Shown here: positions 40,295 to 48,420 of the stretch, one piece after another
Layout of the letters: every line of letters starts with the position of its first letter
How positions within the stretch are numbered: the first letter of the stretch is position 1
From: Merdicola sp963557785
GTDB lineage: Bacteria; Bacillota; Clostridia; TANB77; CAG-508
NCBI GenBank assembly: GCA_963557785.1
Contig: CAUWBF010000002.1
Span: 1-64,000 of the forward strand
Reading direction: 5' to 3'
Length of the DNA: 64,000 nt
Program-made: the position numbers and the translations under genes
The notes under the pieces: model-generated
What the model saw: the letters and a program-made list of their open reading frames with translations, nothing else
Database searches by the model: none
What the model was told of the DNA's origin: nothing

Positions 40295-40336
40295 AATAAA
40301 GATATGAATATTTAGATATTTATATCTTTATTTTTG
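40295..40336 (+). terminator. Terminator after the membrane protein gene
   Basis: Arms AATAAAGATAT (40295-40305) and ATATCTTTATT (40322-40332), followed by TTTG. Confidence 0.7.
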
Positions 40337-40398
40337 TTTAAAATGGTAATATAATAGGCAAAATAAAAGTATAAAATTGGAAGGAGAAAACAATAAAG

Positions 40399-41670
40399 AT
40401 GAATTACTCAAATAGAGATTTAAAAGAAGGTATAAAACTTCACACAATAAAAACAGAGAAATTCAAAACTAATATAATTGCTATTTTTCTTACAGTTCCA
40501 TTAACAAGGGATAATGTAACTAAAGATAGTTTAATAAGCTTAATTTTGCATAGAGGAAGTAATAATTTAAAAACACAAGAAGAAATAAATAAAAGATTAG
40601 AAGAACTATATGGAGCTACATTTGATTATGGAATAGAAAAAAGTGGAGATAATCATATTTTTAAATTTTATATTGAAAGCATAAATGATAGATTTGTAGA
40701 AAGTGAAGAAAATCTTTTAAAGAATAGTGTAGATATTTTGTCAGATATAATATTTAATCCACTAAGTGATAAAGAAGGTTTTAATTTAGAATACTTTAAA
40801 AGCGAGAAAGAAAAATTAAAACAAATAATAAATTCAAAAATAGATAATAAAAACAATTATTCTTTATACAGATGTATAGAAGAAATGTATAAACAAAAGG
40901 TGTTTGGATTATATAAATATGGATATACACAAGATTTAGAGTATATACAAAATACAGATTTATATGAAAGATATAAAGAAATTATAGATGAAAGTAAAAT
41001 AGATATTTTTATATCTGGAAATATAGATGAAAAAGAAATTAAAATTTTAGAAGAAAATGAAAATATAAAAAAGCTTAAATCTAGAAGACCAAAATATAAT
41101 GTAGAAAATGGACAGAATGATTTAGGTGTAACAGCAAATGAAAAAGAAATAATAGAAAGAATGAATGTAGCACAAGGAAAAATTGTAATGGGACTTAATA
41201 TAAATGAAAACAATGCTAATACTTCATTTGTAGCTTTAATATATAATGCGATACTAGGTGGAACAGCAAATTCAAAATTATTTCAAAATGTAAGAGAAAA
41301 GGCAAGTTTAGCATATACAGCAAGTTCAAATTATTTAAAACCTAAAAATAATATATTTATTAGATGTGGAATAGATATAAATAATTATGAAAAAACTATT
41401 AAAATTGTAAAAGAACAGCTTCAAGATATGGCAGAAGGGAATTTTTTAGAAGAAGATATAACTAATGCTAAAAATACAATTATATCAACAATTAAAGGAA
41501 TATCTGATGAACAAGATACAGAAATAACTTTTTATTTAGGACAAGAATTAGCATATAGAAAGACTAATTTAAATGAGTACAAAAATATAATAGAAAAAAT
41601 AACAAAACAAGATATTGTAGCTTTAGCTAAAAATATATCTATAAATACAATATATTTTTTAAAAGACTAA
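40399..41670 (+). CDS. M16-family peptidase homologue lacking the zinc motif (YmfF-like)
   Basis: The product has 423 residues and the M16 two-lobe fold pattern. Family features include SLILHRGSNNLKTQEEINKRLEELYGA (in part) and, in the second half, ILGGTANSKLFQNVREKASLAYTASS. The HxxEH zinc motif is absent, so this should be the non-catalytic partner, as in the YmfF/YmfH pairs of Bacillota. AAGGAGA precedes the ATG. The catalytic-type partner begins 12 bases downstream, so the two should be co-expressed and may form a heterodimer. Confidence 0.85.
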   Translation: MNYSNRDLKEGIKLHTIKTEKFKTNIIAIFLTVPLTRDNVTKDSLISLILHRGSNNLKTQEEINKRLEELYGATFDYGIEKSGDNHIFKFYIESINDRFVESEENLLKNSVDILSDIIFNPLSDKEGFNLEYFKSEKEKLKQIINSKIDNKNNYSLYRCIEEMYKQKVFGLYKYGYTQDLEYIQNTDLYERYKEIIDESKIDIFISGNIDEKEIKILEENENIKKLKSRRPKYNVENGQNDLGVTANEKEIIERMNVAQGKIVMGLNINENNANTSFVALIYNAILGGTANSKLFQNVREKASLAYTASSNYLKPKNNIFIRCGIDINNYEKTIKIVKEQLQDMAEGNFLEEDITNAKNTIISTIKGISDEQDTEITFYLGQELAYRKTNLNEYKNIIEKITKQDIVALAKNISINTIYFLKD

Positions 41671-41682
41671 AGGAGAGAGATA

Positions 41683-42957
41683 ATGCAAATATTAGAAAAT
41701 AAAAAATTAGGAGAAAAGGCATATATTGAAGAAATAGAAAATGAACCTAAAATTATTGTGGTTCCAAAGAAAGATGTAAATAAAAAATATGCAATTATAG
41801 GAATAAAATTTGGTTCTATAGACAATTGCTTTATAAACCCAAAAAACAATAAAAAAATTAATATTCCAGATGGAGTAGCTCATTTCTTAGAGCATAAAAT
41901 GTTTGAACAATCAAATGGTACAAATAGTTTAGATACGCTATCTGCACTTGGTGTAAATGCTAATGCATATACAACAAATGATCATACAGCATATTTAATA
42001 GAGTGTACAGACAATTTTGATCAAGCTTTTGAAGAACTTATGAATTATGTTCAAAATCCATATTTTACAAAAGAGAACGTAGAAAAAGAAAAAGGAATTA
42101 TTTGTCAAGAAATAACAATGTATGATGATGATCCATCCTCAAAAGTATATTTAAATATATTAAATTGTTTGTATACAAATAATCCCGTAAAAATTGATAT
42201 AGCAGGTACTGTAGAATCTGTAAATAGTATAAATAAAGATATTCTATATGATTGCTATAATACATTTTATAATCCATCAAATTTAGTTATATCTTTATGC
42301 GGAGATTTTAATCCTTATGAAATTATTGATAAAGTAAAGCAAAAGATTGTAAAAAAAGATAGTTATAAAGAGATTGAAAGAATATATCCAGAAGAACCAA
42401 AAGAAATTAATAAAACTAAGATAGTAGAAAAAATGGATGTAAGTATACCAATATTTGTAATTGGTATTAAAGATACTCCTAAATTTAGCCAAGAATATAC
42501 AAGAAAAAGTATTGCTTTAGAGATACTTTGTAATATAATTGCAGGCAATAGTTCGGCGCTATATAAAAAACTATATAATAACGGAGATATATTATCAGAA
42601 TTTAATTTTGAATATGAGTCATCAAAAAATTATGCTCATTTATTATTAGCAGGACAATCAGAAAATCCAGAAAAGGTTTTACAGGAATTTATAAAAGAAA
42701 TTAATGATATAAAGAAAAAAGGTATAAAAGAAGAAGTATTTACTAGAATAAAGAAGAAAGTTTATGGAGGATACATTACAGATTATAATGATGTATCAGA
42801 TATAGCTAAAATGTTTATGATAGATTGTTTAAATAATGTGGATACTTTGAAATCTTTAGAAGAATTTTCAACAATTAATTTAGACTATATTAATCAAATT
42901 TTGAATGAAGTATTTATAGAGAAAAACATAGCAATTTCAATTATTTCGCCAAATTAA
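41683..42957 (+). CDS. M16-family zinc peptidase (YmfH-like)
   Basis: The product has 424 residues. The inverted zinc motif HxxEH is present as HFLEHKMFE (about residues 66-74), with a downstream glutamate region (NVEKEKGIICQEITMYDDD). The C-terminal lobe shows NIIAGNSSALYKKLYNNGDI. It probably cleaves short peptides in the cytoplasm. Together with the preceding inactive homologue it resembles ymfF-ymfH. AAGGAGAG precedes the ATG. It ends just before the T4SS-like region, from which it is separated by 155 bases. Confidence 0.9.
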   Translation: MQILENKKLGEKAYIEEIENEPKIIVVPKKDVNKKYAIIGIKFGSIDNCFINPKNNKKINIPDGVAHFLEHKMFEQSNGTNSLDTLSALGVNANAYTTNDHTAYLIECTDNFDQAFEELMNYVQNPYFTKENVEKEKGIICQEITMYDDDPSSKVYLNILNCLYTNNPVKIDIAGTVESVNSINKDILYDCYNTFYNPSNLVISLCGDFNPYEIIDKVKQKIVKKDSYKEIERIYPEEPKEINKTKIVEKMDVSIPIFVIGIKDTPKFSQEYTRKSIALEILCNIIAGNSSALYKKLYNNGDILSEFNFEYESSKNYAHLLLAGQSENPEKVLQEFIKEINDIKKKGIKEEVFTRIKKKVYGGYITDYNDVSDIAKMFMIDCLNNVDTLKSLEEFSTINLDYINQILNEVFIEKNIAISIISPN

Positions 42958-43043
42958 GAAGAAAAATGATGCATGAAGTCACAAAATAGCAAAAATAGTA
43001 ATACGAAATATTGGCAAAAACCTACAAAAATAAGCTTTTTTTA

Positions 43044-43072
43044 TTGATACTAAAATAGAAATATGTTAATAT
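43044..43072 (+). promoter_or_regulatory. Promoter for the Spo0E-like gene
   Basis: TTGATA (43044-43049), 17 bases, TAATAT (43067-43072), 40 bases before the ATG. Confidence 0.65.
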
Positions 43073-43112
43073 TTTTGTATACTAAAGAAAAAATGAAAAA
43101 AGGAGTGATTTT

Positions 43113-43253
43113 ATGTTGAATGATGAAATATGTAAATTGAGGGATAAACTAAATGAAAGTGTAATAAAAGAAAAAGATTATAATATAATATATAAACTAA
43201 GTGTTGAACTAGATAATTTAATAGCTAAATATTATGCTAATGAACTAGTTTAA
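43113..43253 (+). CDS. Spo0E-like aspartyl-phosphate phosphatase, 46 residues
   Basis: This short gene encodes a 46-residue, two-helix protein. The second helix carries YKLSVELDNLIAKYY, matching the S-x-E-L-D signature of the Spo0E family, which dephosphorylates Spo0A~P and thereby delays sporulation. The start is ATG 43113 after AAAGGAGTGAT. It has its own promoter and stands between the M16 pair and the first pilin-like gene. The presence of the family suggests a Spo0A-type regulator elsewhere in the genome; whether it governs the neighbouring secretion genes is unknown. Confidence 0.8.
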   Translation: MLNDEICKLRDKLNESVIKEKDYNIIYKLSVELDNLIAKYYANELV

Positions 43254-43304
43254 TTAGTATATATTAAATAAGCATAAATTTGGAAAAAATTAATGTAAAA
43301 AATG

Positions 43305-43333
43305 TTGCAATTTGTATAAATATGTACTATAAT
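43305..43333 (+). promoter_or_regulatory. Promoter for pilin-like gene 1
   Basis: TTGCAA (43305-43310), 17 bases, TATAAT (43328-43333), 36 bases before the ATG at 43369. Confidence 0.75.
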
Positions 43334-43368
43334 GAATGTAAGTTCGAATTTATTAGGAGGATAAAACT

Positions 43369-43746
43369 ATGAAATTAACAAAGAAAACAGCAAAAATAAT
43401 TAATATAATTGTAATAGCAATAGCAACATTAGTAGTAATGAATACTATTGTATTTGCAGCAGCTCCTGCTGATGGATATGGATCAATAACAGCATCTTCA
43501 AGTACATTACAAGGATGTATGGCTACAATTACAGGTAGTATTTTAGGTATTGTACAAACAATAGGTATGGCAGTAGCTATAATAATGCTTGTAGTATTAG
43601 CTATTAAATACATTTCAGCTGCTCCAAACGATAAAGCAGAAATCAAAAAACATGCTGTAATTTATATAGTTGGTGCTGTAGTATTATTCGCAGCTAGCGG
43701 AATTGTTGGATTAATTAAAACATGGTCTAGTTCAACAGTTAAATAA
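43369..43746 (+). CDS. VirB2/TrbC-like pilin subunit 1
   Basis: The product has 125 residues. A basic start (MKLTKKTAKI) and hydrophobic core end in VFAAA, a signal-peptidase-like site near residue 26. The mature part has two hydrophobic segments (SILGIVQTIGMAVAIIMLVVLAIKY in part, and a second near AVIYIVGAVVLFAASGIVGLI) joined by a short charged loop SAAPNDKAEIKKHA. That is the layout of T4SS pilins. AGGAGG precedes the ATG. It is a close paralogue of the next gene and is bounded by its own promoter and a strong terminator. Confidence 0.82.
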   Translation: MKLTKKTAKIINIIVIAIATLVVMNTIVFAAAPADGYGSITASSSTLQGCMATITGSILGIVQTIGMAVAIIMLVVLAIKYISAAPNDKAEIKKHAVIYIVGAVVLFAASGIVGLIKTWSSSTVK

Positions 43747-43774
43747 TGAATAAAAGAAAACATTGAATACTAAT

Positions 43775-43814
43775 AAAAAAAGATTTTAGCATAACAGTTA
43801 AAATCTTTTTTTAA
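43775..43814 (+). terminator. Terminator after pilin-like gene 1
   Basis: Perfect 14-base arms AAAAAAAGATTTTA (43775-43788) and TAAAATCTTTTTTT (43799-43812). Confidence 0.92.
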
Positions 43815-43843
43815 TAATGGATACAAGAAAGTTGGTGATACCT

Positions 43844-44206
43844 ATGATAAAAAATAAAAAGGTCATTACATATATTATTAGTTTTTTATGTACAATTTTT
43901 ATATTAACAAATTGTTCATATGCATTAAACACAGGAAATTATGCAGCAATTTATACAGATAATGGTTGTCAATCTAAAATATTTACTATGGGTGGAGATT
44001 TTTTAGGAGTAGCACAAACAATAGGCATGGGAGTTGCCGTTGTAATGCTTGTTATACTTGGAATAAAGTATATATTTTCTAGTCCAGAGGATAAAGCAAC
44101 TATTAAAGATAAGGCAGTAATTTATGTAACTGGAGCGATAATAATTTTTGCGGCCAGTGGATTAGTTGGAATGATAGGAAAATGGGCAACAAGCACTGTA
44201 AAATAA
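43844..44206 (+). CDS. VirB2/TrbC-like pilin subunit 2
   Basis: The product has 120 residues from ATG 43844 (GGTGAT at 43832-43837). An in-frame ATG at 43817 immediately follows the previous terminator, has no ribosome site and would add nine polar residues before the signal peptide. The signal segment runs to about NCSYA. Two hydrophobic segments follow, sharing the GVAQTIGMGVAVVMLVILGIKY and VIYVTGAIIIFAASGLVGMIG patterns with pilin 1, with the loop SSPEDKATIKDKA. No separate promoter was seen; it may depend on read-through of the preceding terminator. Confidence 0.8.
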   Translation: MIKNKKVITYIISFLCTIFILTNCSYALNTGNYAAIYTDNGCQSKIFTMGGDFLGVAQTIGMGVAVVMLVILGIKYIFSSPEDKATIKDKAVIYVTGAIIIFAASGLVGMIGKWATSTVK

Positions 44207-44215
44207 TATAAAATT

Positions 44216-44250
44216 AAAAGCACTAAATACTAAGTATTTAGTGCTTTTTT
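44216..44250 (+). terminator. Terminator after pilin-like gene 2
   Basis: Perfect 15-base arms AAAAGCACTAAATAC (44216-44230) and GTATTTAGTGCTTTT (44234-44248), loop TAA, T-run. Confidence 0.93.
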
Positions 44251-44333
44251 AATTATAGATTATAATACTTTATTACATAAATATTACAGTTTATTTATTT
44301 TTTAAATACAAAGGTATAAAATGACTATAAATG

Positions 44334-44362
44334 TTGAAAAAACATTGATTTTAGGATATAAT
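44334..44362 (+). promoter_or_regulatory. Promoter for pilin 3 and the downstream secretion operon
   Basis: TTGAAA (44334-44339), 17 bases, TATAAT (44357-44362). It lies between an in-frame ATG at 44321 and the true start at 44402, so the upstream ATG cannot be used by this transcript. Confidence 0.8.
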
Positions 44363-44401
44363 TTATATAATATCGCAATAATTATATTTTGGAGGGAAAT
44401 T

Positions 44402-44806
44402 ATGAAAGTCGTAGATAAAATTGTACTAATATTAATGATTGTATTGCTTGGTACAGTAGTGTTTTCTAAAACAACTTTTGCCATGGATGAATGGGATACA
44501 ATGAAAAGCAAAGCAGATGCTTTTATTACAGAAGGAAAAAATCAAGGTGGAGAGAATGTAATTTCTGAAACAGATTTACAAGATTTTGCTATGCCAATAG
44601 CCAGAACTTTGCTTGCAATTGCAGCAGTTGTAATTACAGTAGTTACAGTAGTTATGGGGATACAATATGTAATGGCTAATCCTGCAGATAAAGCAAAGCT
44701 AAAACAAAAATTAATAGGTTTACTAGTATCAGCAATTGTTATATATGGTGCACAAGGAATTTGGGCAATGCTATACAACTTTATGAATACAGTAACAACA
44801 AAATAG
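44402..44806 (+). CDS. VirB2/TrbC-like pilin subunit 3
   Basis: The product has 134 residues from ATG 44402 after GGAGGG. The signal peptide (MKVVDKIVLILMIVLLGTVV) ends near TTFA. A 40-residue polar stretch follows, then two hydrophobic segments (MPIARTLLAIAAVVITVVTV and LIGLLVSAIVIYGAQGIWAM) joined by ANPADKAKLKQK. The loop resembles that of the other two pilins, so it is a third, more diverged family member. There is no terminator after it, so it should be transcribed with the genes downstream. Confidence 0.8.
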   Translation: MKVVDKIVLILMIVLLGTVVFSKTTFAMDEWDTMKSKADAFITEGKNQGGENVISETDLQDFAMPIARTLLAIAAVVITVVTVVMGIQYVMANPADKAKLKQKLIGLLVSAIVIYGAQGIWAMLYNFMNTVTTK

Positions 44807-44833
44807 ATATAAAAAACAAAGGAGGAAAATGGA

Positions 44834-45202
44834 ATGGGTACATATTATATTCCAAGAAATCTTAGAGGAGAAACAAGGCTTTTATATATATTTACAGTTA
44901 AATCACTAATAACAACTGGAATAGGTGCATTAATAGGTTCAATATTCTTTTTTATAATAGGCATGGTACTAGGAGAAAAAACTGTAGGAATAGTTATATT
45001 AGCTATATTTGCTGTTATTGGCTGGGCAATTGGAGCTCTTAAAATACCAACTATTGCAGGATTACCTTTTACTAAAAATGTAGGTGGAGAATCAATAGAC
45101 GAAATATTAAAAAGATACATAAAATTTAAAATGAATAAAAAAGTATATACATATGTTAATTCAAAAGAAAATTTAGATGTAAATACAAAGGAGGAAAAAT
45201 AG
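44834..45202 (+). CDS. PrgI/VirB3-like T4SS inner-membrane protein
   Basis: The product has 122 residues. The N-terminal YYIPRNLRGETRLL is followed by two hydrophobic segments (about residues 25-45 and 50-68) and a conserved-looking cytoplasmic tail (DEILKRYIKFKMNKKVYTY). This matches PrgI-family proteins, which take the VirB3 place in Gram-positive T4SSs next to the VirB4 ATPase. AAGGAGG precedes the ATG. The tail of this gene carries the ribosome site of the next gene, which starts two bases after its stop. Confidence 0.85.
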   Translation: MGTYYIPRNLRGETRLLYIFTVKSLITTGIGALIGSIFFFIIGMVLGEKTVGIVILAIFAVIGWAIGALKIPTIAGLPFTKNVGGESIDEILKRYIKFKMNKKVYTYVNSKENLDVNTKEEK

Positions 45203-45203
45203 A

Positions 45204-46388
45204 ATGGATATTATAATGTTGTTAAACATCGTTTTAGTAATTTTAGTGGTAATTATAATTGCATTAGCGGCAGCCTATTTTTTTATAGTTTATAGAAATA
45301 AAAATGTACAAGCAGAAAGAGAAAATAAAGATTCAAAAAAGGCGACTGCAACTTTTAATGGAATTCCAAAAGAAGAAATAAATAAAATTTTAGATTTTGA
45401 TGAAATAAAAGATGATATGATCATAAGAAAAAATGGTGATCAATTTGTAATGGCAATACAATGTAAGGGTATAAATTATGATTTATTGTCAGATGAAGAA
45501 AAATTATCAGTAGAAGCAGGATTTGTACAATTCTTAAACACTTTAAGATTTCCAATTCAATTATATGTTCAAACAAGAAGTTTAAACTTAAGAAATATAA
45601 TAGATGAATATAGAGTAAGAGTTGATGCGGTAGCAGAAGAAATAAAAGAATTAGAAATAAAAAGAAAAGAAGCTGTTAAAGAAGGAGATACTGCAAAAGA
45701 AGAGAAAATAGCATTTGAAATAAAAAGAAAACAAAATGTTTTAGAATACGGAACTGATATTTCAGAATATATAAGTAAGATGAGTTTAAATAAAAATGTT
45801 TTACAACAAAAAACTTATGTAATAGTTTCTTACTATGCTAATGAACTTGGAAATATATCAAATTACTCTAAAGAAGAAATAAGAAATATTTGTTTCTCTG
45901 AATTATATACAAGATGCCAATCAATTATAAGAACATTAGCTACTTCACAAGTATATGGTAGAGTACTAGAATCAGAAGAATTAGCAGAATTATTATATGT
46001 TGCATATAACAGAGATGATTCAGAATTATATCAATTGTCTAAAGCTTTAGATGCAGAATATGATGCATTATATAGTACAGGTAAAGATGTATTAGTTAAA
46101 AAACAAGAAAAGATTGAAGAAGAATTAGAAATTGAAGCAGTTGATTTAGCTACAGACAGTATATTAGCAGCTGATAGAAAAATAAAAGATGAAAAAGAGA
46201 GAAAAGCAAAAATAAGAGAGAAAGCTATAGAAATAGTAGATGAATATAAAGAACAATTAGAACCAGAATTATATAAAGCTACAAAAGAAGAAATATTAAA
46301 TAGTGGAAAAACAGTAAAAGCTAAAGCTACAAAAGAAGATAAGGCAGAAGAAAAACCAAAAGCAACCAGAACTAGAAGAAAAGCCTAA
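45204..46388 (+). CDS. TraC-like protein (VirB4 N-terminal-domain-like), membrane anchored
   Basis: The product has 394 residues. One N-terminal transmembrane helix (about residues 5-28) is followed by a globular domain (about 50-215: EINKILDFDEIKDDMIIRK, QLYVQTRSLNLRN, KTYVIVSYYANELG) that resembles the N-terminal domain of VirB4/TraC proteins, and a helical, charged tail ending RTRRKA. No ATPase motif is present. The ATPase follows as a separate gene, so the VirB4 functions look split between two proteins. AAGGAGG precedes the ATG inside the upstream gene. Confidence 0.75.
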   Translation: MDIIMLLNIVLVILVVIIIALAAAYFFIVYRNKNVQAERENKDSKKATATFNGIPKEEINKILDFDEIKDDMIIRKNGDQFVMAIQCKGINYDLLSDEEKLSVEAGFVQFLNTLRFPIQLYVQTRSLNLRNIIDEYRVRVDAVAEEIKELEIKRKEAVKEGDTAKEEKIAFEIKRKQNVLEYGTDISEYISKMSLNKNVLQQKTYVIVSYYANELGNISNYSKEEIRNICFSELYTRCQSIIRTLATSQVYGRVLESEELAELLYVAYNRDDSELYQLSKALDAEYDALYSTGKDVLVKKQEKIEEELEIEAVDLATDSILAADRKIKDEKERKAKIREKAIEIVDEYKEQLEPELYKATKEEILNSGKTVKAKATKEDKAEEKPKATRTRRKA

Positions 46389-46424
46389 GAGATTGGTAAC
46401 TAAAGATGGGAGGAAAATGAGGTT

Positions 46425-48401
46425 ATGAAAATAAAAAATAAAAAACAAGATGCTATAGAAACAACATCAGAAAGAAAACCAATGGGTATTTTAGAAAAAA
46501 ATGCAAAAAACATAAAAGATTTAATAGCACCTGCAGGGATAGATACTTCACATATAAATCACTTAGAAATAGTATCAAATAGAACTAGATATGCAAGAAG
46601 TATGGTAGTTTCTACAATACCAAGAATGTGTACATTCCCAGAATTTTTAAGAAGTATGTATACATTTGGAGATTTAAACACATCAGTATTTATTACACCT
46701 GTTAGTGAAAGTACTTCACAAACAGATTTAAATAGAACAATTAATGAACTAGAATCAGAAAGAATTGTAGCTATAGATAGAGGAGATATCAACCGTGAAA
46801 GAATACTAGCACAAAAAAGATTAGAGGCAGAAGAGCTAAGAGATCAAATTGCTAGTGGATTCAACAAATTATTTGATTCCTCAATAATTTGTACTTTATT
46901 TGCATACAGTTTGGATGAATTAGATAAGGATACTGAAATGTTATCTTCAGAAATGTCTAAAACATTAATTGGTGTAAAGCCTGCATGGGCTATACAAGAG
47001 GATGCATTTAGAAGCAATATGCCATTTAATGATAATAAGTTAGATAAAGCACATACATTTGATAGAAGTTCAATGGCTACAGTATTCCCATTTTTTACTT
47101 CTGAAGTTGGACATGAAAATGGAATACCATTAGGTTTTAATAAACAAACTGGACTACCTATATTATTTGATAACTTTAACCCATCATTAACAAACTATAA
47201 TATGGTTATATTTGGTAAATCTGGAGCTGGTAAAGGTGTTACAATTAAAACATTAACAGCTAGATCATCAGTATTAATGGGAATTGAAAGTTTAGCACTT
47301 GATGCCGAAGGCGAGTATGGTATAGTTGCTGAAGCATTAGGTGGAATAAATGTAACAATAAGTCCTAACTCAAATACTATTATAAACTTATTTGACCTTG
47401 AACCTGAAACTGTTAAAGATGAAATAACAGGTAGAGAAAGAGTTGTACTAAACGTAGAAAATAAAGTTGAAGACGTTACACAAGCTTTACTTACAATGGC
47501 TAGAGGTAGTACAAGAAGTGAAGAAGTTAACGAACTTACAAAACAAATTATAGCTGAGGCTATATATCAAGAGTATGAAGCACGTGGAATAAATAATGAT
47601 TTAGATAGTTTATATGTAGAAGATAAAAGCAAAAAATTCTCAAAAGATTTTGTAGGAAGGGCAAAGAAAGAAATGCCAACTATAGGATCATGGTATAAAA
47701 GAATTGTTGAAAATGCTTCAAAGAATAATAACCCAGACTATAGATTCCATTATAGTTATTTAATTAAAGTTATGAAACAATATGTAAGAGAATATAATGG
47801 ACAAATGGCGTACTTTGATGGACAATCAACATTTGAATTACTAGAAGGAGTGCCATTTATAAACTTAGATATATCTCAATTAGAGGAAAGATTTGCAAGA
47901 CCACTTGCACAACAAATACTTCTTTCTTGGATTTGGGAAAAATATGTTAAGAAAAATAGTGAAGATAAAGAAAAAGCTAGTAAGAAAAGAGTACTTATAG
48001 ATGAGGCATGGATGTTACTTCCATATCCTGAAGCCGTAGATTTCTTAAATACAATGGCTAGACGTGCAAGAAAAAGAAATGTTTCACTTGCAGTTATGTC
48101 ACAAAAATTCCAAGACTTCTACGAAAAACCAGAAGTACAAGCAGTTTTAACTTCATCAGATACAAAATTATTCTTAGCACAAGATAAATCAGAAATTCAA
48201 TACATAAAAGAAGTATTCAAATTAAGTGAAGGAGAAGCAGCTTTCTTAACAACTTGTAGCAGAGGAGAAGGATTATTAAAAGTTGGTTCTGATACAGCAA
48301 TATTAACAATTAGACCTACAAGAAAAGAATTTGAATTTGTTGAAACAAACGTTAATAAAATGAAATTAATACAAGAAGAAAAGAGAAGACTTAATAAATA
48401 G
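46425..48401 (+). CDS. VirB4/TraE-family T4SS ATPase
   Basis: The product has 658 residues. The N-terminal part contains VSNRTRYARSMVVSTIPRM. The motor domain carries Walker A GKSGAGKG (about residues 263-270), Walker B VLIDEAWMLL (about 523-532) and downstream ARRARKRNVSLAVMSQKFQDF, all typical of VirB4. It should power assembly or substrate movement at the membrane. It is the clearest evidence that this locus is a T4SS. GGGAGG precedes the start. It is preceded by PrgI- and TraC-like genes and followed by VirB6-like genes in one direction without terminators. Confidence 0.95.
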   Translation: MKIKNKKQDAIETTSERKPMGILEKNAKNIKDLIAPAGIDTSHINHLEIVSNRTRYARSMVVSTIPRMCTFPEFLRSMYTFGDLNTSVFITPVSESTSQTDLNRTINELESERIVAIDRGDINRERILAQKRLEAEELRDQIASGFNKLFDSSIICTLFAYSLDELDKDTEMLSSEMSKTLIGVKPAWAIQEDAFRSNMPFNDNKLDKAHTFDRSSMATVFPFFTSEVGHENGIPLGFNKQTGLPILFDNFNPSLTNYNMVIFGKSGAGKGVTIKTLTARSSVLMGIESLALDAEGEYGIVAEALGGINVTISPNSNTIINLFDLEPETVKDEITGRERVVLNVENKVEDVTQALLTMARGSTRSEEVNELTKQIIAEAIYQEYEARGINNDLDSLYVEDKSKKFSKDFVGRAKKEMPTIGSWYKRIVENASKNNNPDYRFHYSYLIKVMKQYVREYNGQMAYFDGQSTFELLEGVPFINLDISQLEERFARPLAQQILLSWIWEKYVKKNSEDKEKASKKRVLIDEAWMLLPYPEAVDFLNTMARRARKRNVSLAVMSQKFQDFYEKPEVQAVLTSSDTKLFLAQDKSEIQYIKEVFKLSEGEAAFLTTCSRGEGLLKVGSDTAILTIRPTRKEFEFVETNVNKMKLIQEEKRRLNK

Positions 48402-48420
48402 AAAAAATGAAGGAGTATAC

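Noticed and set aside
44321..44401. Upstream ATG start for pilin 3
   Set aside because: It precedes the promoter (44334-44362) and lacks a ribosome site; the signal peptide begins at 44402 after GGAGGG.
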